A DNA stretch of 64,000 nt from Hirudinaria manillensis (taxonomy: Eukaryota > Annelida > Clitellata > Hirudinida > Hirudinidae), in contig CM067530.1 in the NCBI GenBank assembly GCA_034509925.1, positions 6,382,001 to 6,446,000 on the forward strand, read 5' to 3'. The translations under genes and the position numbers were made by a program. This document shows positions 1 to 12,695 of this stretch, in pieces (within the stretch, counting starts at the first letter, position 1; each line of letters starts with the position of its first letter). Below the pieces are notes generated by a model. It searched no databases. It was not told the DNA's origin and saw only the letters and a program-made list of their open reading frames with translations.

Positions 1-589
1 AAGATGAGTCTCAGTAATTCTAATGATTGAGATATTTACTGCATAAATTTTACTCCCCAGCGATTCACTAGTAAATTTTGGAGGGAAGCAATTTTTGAGT
101 TTTGATTTGGTGTGCTTAGACAATTCCAATTTTATTAGCTGACTAACTAAAATAATTTTTCAATAAATTGTCGCCAAAATATACTTACAATAGGTCTTCC
201 TGATCGACAAAGAATTTAAAATTAAACAGTCTATGGGTCACGGAGCTGGTTGCTAAATTTAACTATTGGAACCAATTCTTACCATAGAAATGTGTTGTAC
301 CTTAACTTCCTCGTTAAACGATATAGGAGAGATAGAGAAAGAAAGAGATATTTAGAATCATATTTGTGGAATTTAGTCTTCAATGATATGATTTCAAATT
401 ATTAACGTCAGGTGATTATGAGAATACATCATTGTATTACTGAATACATGAAGTCAATAAGAATAGGTGGCTTCAAACAACTTGAATGACATCGAAGCGA
501 TGAATATGTGTAACACCTGCTTGGAAATATAAAATAAAAGTTGTTAACTCAAAGACATAGAAGAAATAAACTTTTTCAAGTCGTTAACT
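1..589. other. Upstream flank of the ADAMTS-like gene
   Basis: AT-rich sequence with no coding signal that I can support. It should hold the promoter and 5' untranslated region of the protease gene starting at 590, but I see no clear TATA box or initiator. Confidence 0.5.
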
Positions 590-3500
590 ATGATATATTG
601 CACGGTTTTATTTCTTATTTCTTGTTGTTTTACAATTTCTTATCAAGGTTAGAACCGAAAGAAATTTATTAAAGTCAGAAATGTTTTATTTAAATTTATT
701 TATAATACATGTCTATATGTGCCAGAATCCTTTCACCTTGAATTGAATGAAAAGGGAGTCAGTGACAACGTATCTCTTAAGTTTACATTCAATCAAAAGA
801 CAATTGATTTAGAATTAACTCTTAATAAATTGGTGACATCCAAAGTTCCTGTAATGATTGGTAAGGACACCAATCAGCAACTAAACATAAGCTATTGGTC
901 TGGCGCTGAAGTCAAGGTTCCCTCGTTTATAACTGTTAGATTTAGAATCTTTCTAGATTAAACATTCTCTGAATTTATAGGATTTTAAAAGCTACCATGA
1001 TCCAACTTCTGGAGCTTCTTTCCTCGTTTTGGAAGATTCTACAGTTGTGAGTTATATGTGTTGCAGTATTTGACCTGACATATATATTGTTGTTTGTGAT
1101 AAATATTGCAGCAAGGAATATTTAAATACGACTCAAAAGAATATTTCATAAAACCGTTTAGTGGAAAGAGAAAAAAGAGATCATCAAACTTATACACTGC
1201 CATAGAAGTTAAAATGGACAATTCTGCAAAACCAGAAGGTTAGCAAAATGATTAAAATTGAAGCATTTACAGAAAATAATCAGATGAATAACTATTTTAT
1301 ACGCTTTTACAATTTTCAGACAGACCTGCGAAGGATAATATATTATTCACTAAGGAAGTAAATTCATTTTTGCTTGAACAGCCTTTGACGAAAAGGGATT
1401 ACATCGTAGAAGTCATCGTGTTGGTGGACTTCAGCATTTACAAAAGGTTGAGCTTGATAAGAATCATTCAATAGTTAACATTATTAGATTTTACCAAGCC
1501 GCGCAAAGCCTTTTCGTATTTTCATAGGTTTAATTTACATTTATTATATTACTGTTATTCTCTTTCTGACCATAAAAACATGCCCCAAATTCAACTTGTG
1601 TCAACCGCACGTGTAATGATTCAAGTAGAACATGAATCATATAGAATAATACGATTTTAGTTGGTACAGTCTGACAGAGCAGTCATTAGATGCTTCGGCT
1701 CGCCAAGAACAAACAATTAAAAATATGAAGTATTACTACGCCTGCATTGCTAACGCGGTTAGTGAACGGGTAAATGCTCTTTTTCCAAATAATTACGATT
1801 GGATTTCATGGCAGATGGATACACGTTATTCCAGTATTATAGAAGATGATTTTTCCATTCGCATCAAGCTCGCTGGAGTTTATATAGCTTCGGTAAGATT
1901 TATTAAAAATTCAATTCATTTAAATTGAAACACTCTGACGATTTGAAACGCTTAAGTAAATTACATTTGATGTCTTTCGGAACGTTTCCAATACTTAATT
2001 GGACAGACAGAGTCATCATCTCCTTGGATTAAGGATTTTGCGATAGACGTCTCGGGAGAAAAGGTCTTGGATGTCTACCAAGCCATAGACAATCTACCAA
2101 AATGGTTGAAGAATAATGTCGGCAATTTCCCACAGCACGATAGCGTTCTTGTTTTTACTGAGTAATTCACTTTATTAAATTACTTTTAAATATCATTCAA
2201 ATGGTTCTGACAAGTAAATAAAATACATGTTATGACTAAGGCTGCCACTGCTTGCCGGGTATAGTCAAGGCAGGCCGAGATTCATTTCGGGTAAGAATTC
2301 CAAGAATTTCATGGAACTTAATAGAATTATTCAAAAATATATCCAAGGTTTATACGAATCCTTATCAGGTTTGGCAAACATAAAAGCTCTCTGCAGCGAA
2401 GATGCCGTGAGTTTCAACAGGGATCGAGGAGAATTTGGAACTGCTGGCACTGCTTCTCATGAACTGGCTCACAAGTGCATTATTTTCCTTTTATTTTGCG
2501 TTACTGGCATGTTACATCGGAGGGTAACAACATACATTATCAGAAAGGGTTTCCTTATCTTAAAGAGCTTCGGTTCTGAAAGTTTCTTTATGTTTTCGAT
2601 GACTTTATGTTTTCAGCACCGTTCTCCTCTTAAACTCCCCAGCTGTAGGAAACCCTCGTTTGCTTTGCAATTGCACTATTCACCTATTTCAAATATCGGG
2701 TGACTGGAAAAACTATATAATAAACTATAGTGTAATAGCTATAGTGCTGATAAACTTTATGTTGCTCATTACGTTTAGCAGCCAGCTTCGGCTTTGTCGG
2801 GTCTTTATGTGAAAGATATCAGTGGCTACTTTGCAGTAAACAGCCCTATATTCTATTATTCCGAACAGATTATAGAACGTTAATACGTATCAGCTAACTT
2901 TAAGTCAGATTAGCAATTAGACGCTGATCAAAATGTCATATTGATAACCTTTGACTTACTTTAGCTTGGGGTCATTACACGACAATTTTCAAGACAACAA
3001 CTGCAATCCCAACGACCAATTCATCATGTCTCCAGCACCTGGTGAATTAAACCAACTCACATTCATGCATCCATTCCAGTTCTCTCCCTGTTCCAAAGAT
3101 TATTTTAGACAATATCTGGCTGCCCTCACTTAGTAAGTATACACGAGACATATTGCAAGTGATAGTTACTATGCTCATATTTGCAATTAACATATAATAT
3201 ATTTATTTATTTAATCCAAAATATTACGCAATAATTTTTTTTACTTCTGTTCGCCTTAAATCAGCTTGAATTACGCTTCTGTAACAATATGTTCTTCAAC
3301 TAATTAGCTTATTAATATATTTTGACTTGCGATATTTATTTATGTAACTTTGCATAACTCATATAAACCATTGAAATTAAGCAACAAGAAAAACTGCCTC
3401 CTCCAGACGAAAATTGATCTAGATGTTGACATTCCAACGAATGTTCTCCTAGGGCAGTACTTCAAAATTGACCAGCAGTGCCAACTCTTGTATGGAAAGG

Positions 3501-6500
3501 AGTCATATTATTGCGGGGTAAATTTGTCTTGACTGCCAGTGACATTTTAGTGAAATCTTGACAGCACCGAAATACATCCATTTCCCGAATATCACCCACT
3601 GCTTGTGTCCAAACTGTGTATACTTATTTAGAAGTCAAAACCGAAAATCGTTCAAACACAAATATGATTTAGTACTTTCAGCTCAGCCGATATTTTATGT
3701 ACAATAGCAAGGAGCCACCATGCTTAATCCTTTAATTTTCTTTTTTTTTCAAATGGGAGAAATTAAGTGTTCTGGAAATTAATTTTAATTTTTGAATTTG
3801 CATTGAATAAACTCTTAAACTAAAAAAAAGCACCGCAAGATGTCCTTTGATCCTGACCATCCACTTGACGCTTTCTCCTTTAAATAAGATATCATCATCA
3901 CCACCACCGTCATCATCACAATCGTTTTCAGTGTTATTGTTGTTACTATTATGCAGGGCCACGAAAACGATAAAGTAATGTGTGAGAAACTGATGTGTTA
4001 CAATCCAATTGAAATGAATTGCGTGACCAGAGTGGAGCAGAGAGCAGCCACGGGAACCACATGCGGTAACAAAAAGGTTGTTCAACCAAATTCTGCAATT
4101 CAAAGCGAAGTTATTCAATGCAACATTCATGTTTCAATTTAAATGCCATTTAAATACCATGGCCGCTGCCGTCATGGTAGCAGGTTTGGTCATGGTGAAT
4201 GTCGTCGTAATTCTGTATAAAATCTATTTATATTTAAAAATCATATTTATATTTGTAATACCGAAAATATTGGACCTACTTCTACGATGACAAATCGAAA
4301 TTTTGAATGCAGTGGTGTGAACAGGGGAAATGTACATCCAACGAACAAGCACCGACTGCCTCAGGTGTGATCTTTGTTAACGTTTTTTTTTGCTTTTGAT
4401 TGGTGATAGTCAAAGTAAGGAAACTCTATTCAATGCCAGAGTTGAGGTCAATATTTATTTACAGCACAATGCATTTCTATCAGCAGTGATTCTTTTGTCC
4501 TTTTCTCACACACTGATTTATGGTTTTTGTGGTTGCTGTTGGGCCTGTTGCATTGAAATCATTCAAATGATTTCTTTCTTCAATAAGAAACCTGAAACGA
4601 TACTTCGAGCTTTACTTTGTTAACATCGATTAATTATTAAATTAATGAAACCTTGATTGACAAGATGACATCAAATCACACTTTGAAATATTTATGTTTC
4701 CAATTTATTGCAGATTTTTGTCTCCATGGCGATTACAAGGGTCCAGACGTAGATTGCCTACTGCTTATTTCACAAGACCCCTCCAAATGCTACCAACAGT
4801 CTTATCTAAATAAATGTTGTGCCTTTTGCGAATATATCAAGTCAAACGGTAATATGAGTGTCAAATTTAAGAAAAGCAATTGTTGACTAAAGTACGAATC
4901 GGTACTTTCAGATTTGTCGTGTCCTTTCGGAGACAAAATACCTTCTTATTGTGTCGACAAAGTTGCCAGCGATTGCTATGACGAGGCTTTGAGAACTCAG
5001 TGTTGTAAAACTTGCTACAATTTCAAGAAAACCACCATTCAAGGTATATTATATTTTGAATCATTCAATCCTTAAATTAATTTTTTGCATTTTGCATTAA
5101 TTTACTTTAAGCTTAACAGCAATAATTTTTATTAGAGTGGTCCGTGTTCTAGCAAAACCAAATGTCCAATGCAAACTAAATTTTTCTAAATAATTTTCTA
5201 ATGATAGTAAGGACACGCGTGTCCAAATGTGGCTATTATTTTGAAAGTCCACCTTGTTGTCATAGACCTTATGGAATGCTATACTTAACAAATTGAGAAG
5301 TTTAAATTGCCCTTGAGTTTAGTCAAGCGTGACTTATCGCAGGATGTGAATACGGAAACAGGGCAAAGTGGTGTGACACGTCTTCTCCCTCTATTTGCTA
5401 CTCAGGCACCACAAATTGTTGCCAGATGTGCGCAGCCAACCACATTGGAGTTCCAGGTAAGACTTTAATTGATTTTAGTACGATTAAATCATATTCCGAA
5501 AGATAGTTTTATAGAGTTCAGTTGTGTTATCTATGTTTGCATGTAAATTATAAATTTTTGTTTTAAGGATAAGATTGAGGACTAAGTTTAAATCAGTTCA
5601 ATCTACAGAAACATTTTAACATATAACTTCAGTTGATTTTAATTAGGCTGCGAATACGGTGACAGAGTCAGTTGGTGCAACAAATCAGTCCCTGGACATT
5701 GTTCCTCTGCTGCGGCAGATTGCTGCTTGACTTGTAGTCCATCTTTCGAGAATGCTCGGCAGGCGATCGATATTCCAAAGTTTGTCCCCACCGAACCACC
5801 CGTATCTCTAAAAGAAAGTGAGATCTCAATAAGTTGTTAATATACGGTGTACCTCGTCTAGAAAATGCCGAAGTTTATCAAACGAAACTTCAACAAAGCT
5901 TTTAAAGATTAAATACTAATTAACGCAAAATTTAACTGTGTAACTTAAATCGATGCAGGTTGTTCCAACGATCCGAGTTGGTGTGCCAAAATTCCACCCT
6001 TTTACTGTTATTTAGGCAGAAGCAAGAGTTTGTGTCCTTGTACATGCGGTGGTTTTCAGACAAATATCGAAGGTACTTTCTAAATTTTGTTGTTTCTTTG
6101 CCACATATTCGAAAATCCAAATTGTTAGAATTATTTGGTCAGTGTATGGTTAAGGCATTTTAATCATAATTTCGTTAGTCCGTTGGTCATGTTTACATCG
6201 ATTATTACCGTGTTGTGTTGTGCCATTGGCTATGAGGAGATAGAAAATGACAACGTTATCCTGTCTTAATTTTTGTCCTTTAGGTTGTGGATTTGGAGAC
6301 ATGCAAATCTGGTGCAAGAACATAACGAAAAGCCAATGCCATGAAATTGAAAATCCAAATTACTGCTGTTCCTATTGCTCAGGTAATTAAGAACATTTTA
6401 ATAATTTATATTTAATTATTAAACTGTTTCCTAAGTTCTACATTAACTTTTTTCAGGTGCAAATGCCTTAATTTCTCTAACGATCAGTTTGCCTCGTATT

Positions 6501-6551
6501 ATATTTCTTTTTGCAGCACTTTTTTTGAATCACGTTTGCATCAATTTATAA
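590..6551 (+). CDS. ADAMTS-like zinc metalloprotease with six PLAC-like modules
   Basis: Predicted secreted or surface-anchored metalloprotease of about 815 aa. Twenty exons join in phase: 590-647, 726-916, 981-1046, 1112-1238, 1320-1446, 1661-1892, 2007-2161, 2241-2290, 2369-2474, 2965-3132, 3382-3517, 3957-4076, 4313-4364, 4714-4848, 4912-5043, 5343-5456, 5647-5817, 5959-6072, 6284-6382, 6457-6551. Order of parts: signal peptide from the ATG at 590, reprolysin propeptide, furin-like RKKRS, catalytic domain with HELAHNLGSLHD split over exons 9 and 10 (the full HExxHxxGxxHD zinc motif), then a disintegrin-like/cysteine-rich part with QCQLLYG and WCEQGKC. No thrombospondin type 1 repeat is visible. 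Exons 14-19 each encode one six-cysteine module ending CCxxC or similar and have phase-1 borders, resembling PLAC domains. The last exon is hydrophobic, suggesting a membrane or GPI anchor. The lack of TSP1 repeats recalls nematode MIG-17. Exon 8 (2241-2290) is the least certain join. Confidence 0.85.
4714..6382 (+). repeat. Six exon-encoded cysteine modules (PLAC-like)
   Basis: Exons 14 to 19 of the protease gene are each one module of roughly 33-57 codons with six cysteines: C, WC or YC, C, then CC-x2-C. All are flanked by phase-1 introns, the pattern left by exon duplication. The fifth module (5959-6072) deviates, ending CPCTC. Spacing fits the PLAC domain better than EGF or kringle; ShK-like is the alternative. 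Confidence 0.75.
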
Positions 6552-7500
6552 AAAAAAATTTGTTTTGATCGCATTTTTCTGTAATTCAGTTTTGCTACTG
6601 CTTAATCAAAATAAGAGTCTTCTTTAAAGACCCGTCATTGATTCCCCGGAACATTCGTTCCATTTTAGTTTCTACATTTCTATATCGTAATAATGGATCC
6701 ATAAAAGTTTGCGTTTCTCTCACAGGTTTCTGTGTTTACAAGTAAAAATGTATTTGTATAAAAGTGTTTGTTATATTGTAAAATACCATGTGATTTTAAT
6801 TTTGATCTTTGATAGCTTCTGATAGATTCTGAAACTTCGATAGCATGTTGTCCTTGTATTAAAGCCAATTTCAAATCATTTTGAATGAAATTGAGAGAAG
6901 TTATTTCATCATAATTCATACTGTCGATAGCATAATAATATTGGCGGTTATCCATACTTGTCATGTTATTGAAGAATAAAAGTTACTGAAGTTATTTTCA
7001 ATGTAGTTTCACTAAAACAGGTGAGAGGAAATCATTTAAAACCCATTAATCAATGTGAATAATAGCCCAAATTATCCAGGTTATCCAAAAATCCAGCAGA
7101 CATAGAATACGTTGTAAACAGAAAATAGCACCGACAAGAAACTTTTATCTTTATATTACGATAAAATTATAGCATTTCCAATAAAACGGCAGTTTCTCTT
7201 TCAACCGAAAGAGTACGTGCTTAGAAGATGGAGTACCAAGAGGAGACGAGCATTACCGTGGTGAGGACCCAGGGAAAACGCATAAATTTTCGCCCTTTAC
7301 CCTGAGCGTCTTACGATCTCAAATATCAATATGAACAATTCTTCCCCCTCAGCATCAATGGCATAAAAGTTTTCAAAATCTAAGCATTTTGGCTGAGGAG
7401 ATGCTGATCATCCAAATCTTTGCTCCTAAGGAGAGTTTGTGTGGAAGTCTTCAATTAAATCGTTTAACCAGTAGATCGCTTTAATCCAGCCAACAGCTAA
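6552..7500. other. Intergenic DNA after the protease gene
   Basis: Mostly featureless and AT-rich. A 94-codon open frame on the minus strand (6680-6964) has a plausible start and a possible splice donor after about 60 codons, but resembles no family I know and has no partner exon I can see. I do not call it a gene. Confidence 0.4.
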
Positions 7501-7559
7501 ACAACAAATGTTTGAATTGTATTACTTATAATTTCAGTTTTCATTAATAGGTTCAACAT

Positions 7560-8068
7560 GTAATTTAACAAATCCATCGTTGATGGCCTGAGCCCCTTTC
7601 ACTGCCCCTGCCGCTGGGTGATTTTTTAATCTGACATTTTGTACTGAAATGCAGTTCAGCCGCGTCAATACACTATATAAGCATTATAATAATAGTCTTT
7701 GACTAATATCCACAATCTAAATTTGGATCTTTGATTGCAATCCCATGAAAATAAATATTTTGATTTCTTTCCGGAATTTTGAAGTTCATATTATCATCAC
7801 GATATCAACATGAAGGGGCGACAGAAATAGTTGGTAGGCCACTGACTTTTGGAAAAGGTAAGCGAATCCCAAAAGCAAGAGTTAAATTATATCGAAGATT
7901 ATAGCACACCCACTGATCCAGAAATGCGATCCAAAGTGAATGATGTGTAATAAATGCCAGACATTTTCTTCATTCAGGTTGTTCGGCGATCCAAAAGAAA
8001 GCAGGCCATGGTTCATTTGGCTCGTTGCATCCTCTTGAATCGAACTTCCCCCTACGATGACGAACTGT
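7560..8068 (-). pseudogene. Possible decayed C-type-lectin-like fragment
   Basis: Reading the minus strand from a splice-acceptor-like site near 8066, one frame gives protein-like text with W..EQPE, then an in-frame TGA, then KCLAF and LDQWVCYNL. This order of W, P, C, W and C recalls the C-terminal half of a C-type lectin domain. Further down (7790-7560) are short open stretches that could be joined through a small intron with GT and AG ends. I cannot build one intact frame. It may be a pseudogene, a gene with unrecognised exons, or chance. Confidence 0.22.
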
Positions 8069-8479
8069 GAAAATGTATTAGAAATATATTTTGGAATGGA
8101 ATCTGCTTCTCGCCAGTTCTAGTTCATTTTAGCGGGAGTAGGCCCTGAGACCCACATGCAAATATTCAATTTAAAAATTAAAAATTTTTCTTTCCCCTCA
8201 CCAGACATAATAATTTGGATTTACTAAATAATTCCTGGATCAGATAATGTTCGAGAGCATTAGTAATACTCTCGCAATTTTGGTAATTTTAGAATATAAT
8301 ATTATACATTAAAATATTTAAATATAGATAATGTGTTGTAATATATTCGAAAAATATTTATTTTCATAAATGCTGTATGAAAAATAATGTTTTGTCAACA
8401 AGTCGGATGGAATTTTGAGGATTCGTGTGATTAGTGAGGTTGATGATACTAGGGTCTTTTGTGCGACTTTTTTTATTTA
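8069..8479. other. Upstream flank of MINDY3
   Basis: AT-rich non-coding DNA; presumably holds the MINDY3 promoter. No motif called. Confidence 0.4.
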
Positions 8480-11138
8480 ATGGCAGACAGCTACTTCCCT
8501 CTGAATTCAACCGAATTAGAGCATTTGTTGAAAATTTTATGGGGTAATCGTCTAAATCCAGAAATATTTAGAAGGTGGAGCCAAGGTGTTCTAATCCTAC
8601 TTTTTGTTTTAATATGGTCTACTTTGATTTTTCATATTTTTTTTGAAAAATCTTAAAACATTAATTATGTTGTTGCAGCTTTGCATTTTTATTTTATTAA
8701 GTTTCTGTCGTTTTAATGGCAATTATCAGGATTTGTGTTCAGTGATCATGAGCCATCAGCCCTTCTTCAGTTTGATGGGGGACCATGTTCAATAATAGCA
8801 TCAGTTGAAGCTTTTCTTCTAAAGAATCTACTTTTTATTTGTCCTCCCAAATCCAACTGGAGGCAATTGACAAGTAAAATTGTACTTACATTAATTTATA
8901 AGTAATTCGATTAAGCTGATTACTTTTGATCGTGACAGGTTCAGAGCAAAACACGTTGCTGTGTTCCTCATTATGTGACATTTTGCAACAAGTTTCTGGT
9001 GAGAACTCATTCAATCTCGTTCTTGTCACGCCGGGATTCTGTGATCCTGATTCCACAAATGATGAAGTTGACAAGATTGAGAAATTTCATAAGGAATTGA
9101 AGTGACTAGATTTTTTGTATGTAAATGAATGGAGAGATACTTTGCAATAGATATTGTGTGAAACCTGTTGTGTTATATAAAGCTCTTAAGTTGATAATTG
9201 AAGGATAGTAATACTAATGCAGAAATGCATTTATTGTTTTACAGATTCAAACATTTTAGTGACCTTACCAGTCTCCAGGCTGAACTGATCAGCAATTTGC
9301 AAGCATTCTGTGGTGGTTATGGATGCATTCTATTTCTTTATTCTCTCCTACTAACGAAGGTCTTTTCTCTCAAGCTTTTGCACAAGTGATATTTAAATGT
9401 TGCTAATGTCAGACTTAATTATAAATTCTTAGGGACTAGATAAGGTTAAGGAAGAAATTGGAGATAACGATGAAAGCCTGGTGGATCCTGTGCATGGCCA
9501 TGGAACGTGAGTTTCAATAGCATGATCTTATTGTCCATCACAGTTCATGTTTATTTAACTGCTTTTTGTTATGTTTCTGATAGCCAAAGTCTCATAAACC
9601 TCCTCATAACAGGAAAAGCCGTATCTTATGTCTGGGACAACATCAAGGAAGTGTCAGGCCTTAGTCAGTCTCACTTGAAATTGTACTTAACCTTTCAAAG
9701 CTTTAGCATTTATGGTCACATGAAATACTTTTTAATATAGATTTACTTGGCATATCTTCAAAGTCTCAAGTAGGGTTTTTGACTCTCTTGGAGCATTTAA
9801 GATATTGTGAGGTATTTAATTCTTTTGATTTTATGTTGATGTATAATCTCAAGTTTTAAATCTGTGATTTTTGAAATCTTAGGTCGGATGGTTCCTCAAG
9901 AATCCCCTGCACCCCATTTGGCTTCTTGGCAGTGAAACTCACCTCACTGTTCTTTTTTCTGAAGTTTGTTTTTATTTAAAATCATTTTGGTTTTTTCCAA
10001 GAATATTTTCATTTATCTAAGCATAAACTGTGATGATTTCAACTGCTTTGACCATCTTGTCTGCTAGCATTGTGAAACAGCTTTTATTTCTTTTAAATTA
10101 ATTTGTCAATTCTTAGGACAAATCTCTGGTTGGAGAGGAGGGGCCTGAAGCAGTGGCTCGGAGAGTTTTTAATCAGTTCGACAAAGAAGGTCTTTATTAT
10201 ATTTATAAATGATTGGCTTATATTTCAACACAATTATTTAAAACAAAATTATTTCATACCTAAATATTTAGGGAGGGGTTTTATCAACTCAGAATCATTA
10301 ATGGATATCATGAAAGCTCTTGATCTCTTTGCTGATCCAGATTAGTAAGTGTGATATCATTTTTTTAATAAGCAGTTAAATTGGAAATGGACATTATCTG
10401 CATCTTTCAAAACTTTGAGGCACTATTAAGCATTATGAAATTATCACTTTGCCATTGCTTTTCTTCTCCATTAAAATAATATTTGCATTTATTGCTGATA
10501 TGTTTGTTGGTTCATAACTAATGAATGAATAAATAATTAGAATATTCGTTGCAGTGTGAAAATTATGCTGGAAAAACTTGACCACGAACAGCTAGGCATA
10601 GTGACACTCAATGATTTCCTCGAAGAATTTTATCCCAGAAAAAATTCTGATCATACATGTCACAAATTTACAGTTTATCATTATAATGGCTTACAAAGGT
10701 CTTGTGTTAACAATGAGGTAACTTTCATTTAATTTATTTTCACCTTCCTTATGCATCTAAATTGATTGAAAGCACTGCACTGGCCAAGCCATTGTGTAGA
10801 AGTCCTGCTCAAGGGCATTTCCTAGTAGAGAGGACATGGTTAAGAACATGGGACAAGAACTTTTCTGCATTGAGTCATGCAGGAATGAAATTTATTGAGT
10901 TACAATGACATAGACCCTTAACAAAATAGTGAATGACTGATATTTGCTTTGGTCGTGACAATTAATTAAATTTATTTTAATTTTGTAGGTCACTTACAGC
11001 GAAGCTGTATGCTCCATAAAGGACTTGCCTGAGTTGCAGATGATTAGTGACTTTTCTCCAATTAAAACATGTTTATTGACAAAATGGCCTACAATAGAAA
11101 TTATGTGGAAGAATAATACCATTCCATCCCTCAACTGA
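8480..11138 (+). CDS. MINDY3: MINDY3 (FAM188A) Lys48-type deubiquitinase
   Basis: Predicted cysteine protease of the MINDY family, which trims Lys48-linked polyubiquitin. Twelve exons join in phase into 430 aa (human about 445): 8480-8585, 8730-8873, 8939-9101, 9245-9359, 9433-9506, 9584-9663, 9741-9811, 9883-9963, 10117-10189, 10272-10344, 10555-10717, 10989-11138. The catalytic cysteine is in FDGGPCSIIASVEAFLL near residue 50, and the catalytic histidine in GSETHLTVLF. Other family landmarks are SQSLINLL-type and FTVYHYNGL motifs, and the end IPSLN mirrors the human SPSLN terminus. The EF-hand-like stretch around NQFDKEG is kept. A second in-frame ATG lies at 8459; 8480 was chosen because the following residues match the family start better. 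An unrelated small ORF starts 18 nt after the stop. Confidence 0.93.
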
Positions 11139-11156
11139 TGCAATTGATTTCATTCT

Positions 11157-11967
11157 ATGACTTTTCTTTTGCTTAGATGTTTTGATGTTGACCAGCTTCT
11201 ACTTTTTAAATTTCAAATTCTCATAAAGACAACTGATGCTGAGAGCAGGTATTTATTAAGGTTTTAGTCAAAACATTCATTCATAGCAGAAATATCTTCA
11301 GGCCATTTGAAAGTAACAAATTCCAACCTCAACAAGTTGGAATTTGTTCTTTATCTCCTCTAAGCTGTTTGTCCGAGTAGCGTGATAGCAGTAGGCAAAG
11401 CATGATTTTTTTTTATAGGCTAGAAGGATGTGCAATAGTAGTCCTGGTCATTTATTCTGATGCCAGTGTTGACTTCATTAGCCTTTTATTCTTAATTTAT
11501 TGTCCTTATTGGTGTTTATATTGTGCTCTCTCAATTGATTAACAAATAAACATTGTTCCAACTCAAAAAATGCATTTTTGCAGATTGAAATATCATCGTC
11601 CTCTCCAAAATGGTGACAGCTACCCAGAAAATCTTTCTAGTTTTGTGAATGGTGCTTTTTTGTATCTTAATCTTGGGAATCAAGAAGAATTCTTTCTTTT
11701 GGTAAATGTTTTCTTCTAAGCAATTTGGTTGTATGCAAAAGGTTTGGTAGTTCTGGGTCTGTCAAAACCTTTGACTTTAAGGTCTTACGTATTGGTCTGG
11801 ATTACACAAGCAATTTATTCATAATGTAATGACTTTTTGGTGGATCTTCAGACCCCAAAATTAGTTTGCCTGCTTTAGAATATCAGGGTCGCAGCAACAA
11901 TCTCCACCTGATTGACTCTGCCCATCCTCTTGATTATTGGTGGGAAGCAGAAAAATTATCGACCTAA
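11157..11967 (+). CDS. Unrecognised 96-aa protein, three exons
   Basis: I do not recognise this protein. Three segments join in phase: 11157-11248 (ATG start), 11584-11701 and 11887-11967 (TAA stop). Both introns have GT and AG ends and pyrimidine-rich acceptors, and all three exons read as protein-like text with no internal stop (for example LKYHRPLQNGD, LIDSAHPLDYWWEAEKL). There is no signal peptide or membrane segment. The ATG is only 18 nt after the MINDY3 stop, and the stretch just past it (ttttcttttgcttag) looks like a splice acceptor, so the true first exon could instead be reached by cis or trans splicing. It could be a downstream cistron, an alternative 3' end of MINDY3, or an independent gene. 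Confidence 0.45.
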
Positions 11968-12695
11968 ATTTTTTGATTTAAAAAATGTACTTGGAAAAGT
12001 AGTGCGAAAAAATTCTGACGTGCTCTAAATTATGCCGAACACAGCGTACAAAGGGTCCAAGGATTTTGAATAAAGTTCTGATGATAAGCGTAGGTTACGA
12101 TGTATGAGCCTTGCGTACTTAGGATAAGTGGGGTGGTTTTATATCCCGTAATAACGGGCTAACGGGAAATACAGGCTAGAACAATGTGTGGTCGACAAAC
12201 CCTAGATTTTTTTTTCAAATTCTAGCAAATAGCAAGAATTGCCATTCTAAGAAATTTGTTTGTTGTAATTAGAACTTATGATACCGCTGTATTTTTCTGC
12301 ATTCTTTTGGGGCTGATTTGACGCTCACGCCGAAGGCTTCTTTGGTACGGAAAAAACTAAAAGGTGTAAGAATGTTGCCCATATACATGTAATTTAAGAA
12401 TTTGAGCCTCTCTAAAGTCTGAAGAGACATAAAGTTAAATAGCATTGCGTTCTTGTGAATAAGCTGATTATGAGAGTATTTTCGGGAACCAAGCCATTCG
12501 TGACTCTTTAATGCAAATTTTTTAAATGCAACTTATTGCAATTCAATTAGGTGATTGATAATATAGAATAGCACATGTGCATACATTTTCCGGACTAGCT
12601 AACGTCATGCAGGTAAATGACATTTATTATGATAGGTATAATTGAATTTTAGGCATCTTTGACTTTGGGTAATTGTTTGCAGAATTTGGATTAAC
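11968..12695. other. Intergenic DNA before CRPPA
   Basis: No coding signal supported. Presumed promoter and 5' untranslated region of CRPPA. Confidence 0.4.
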
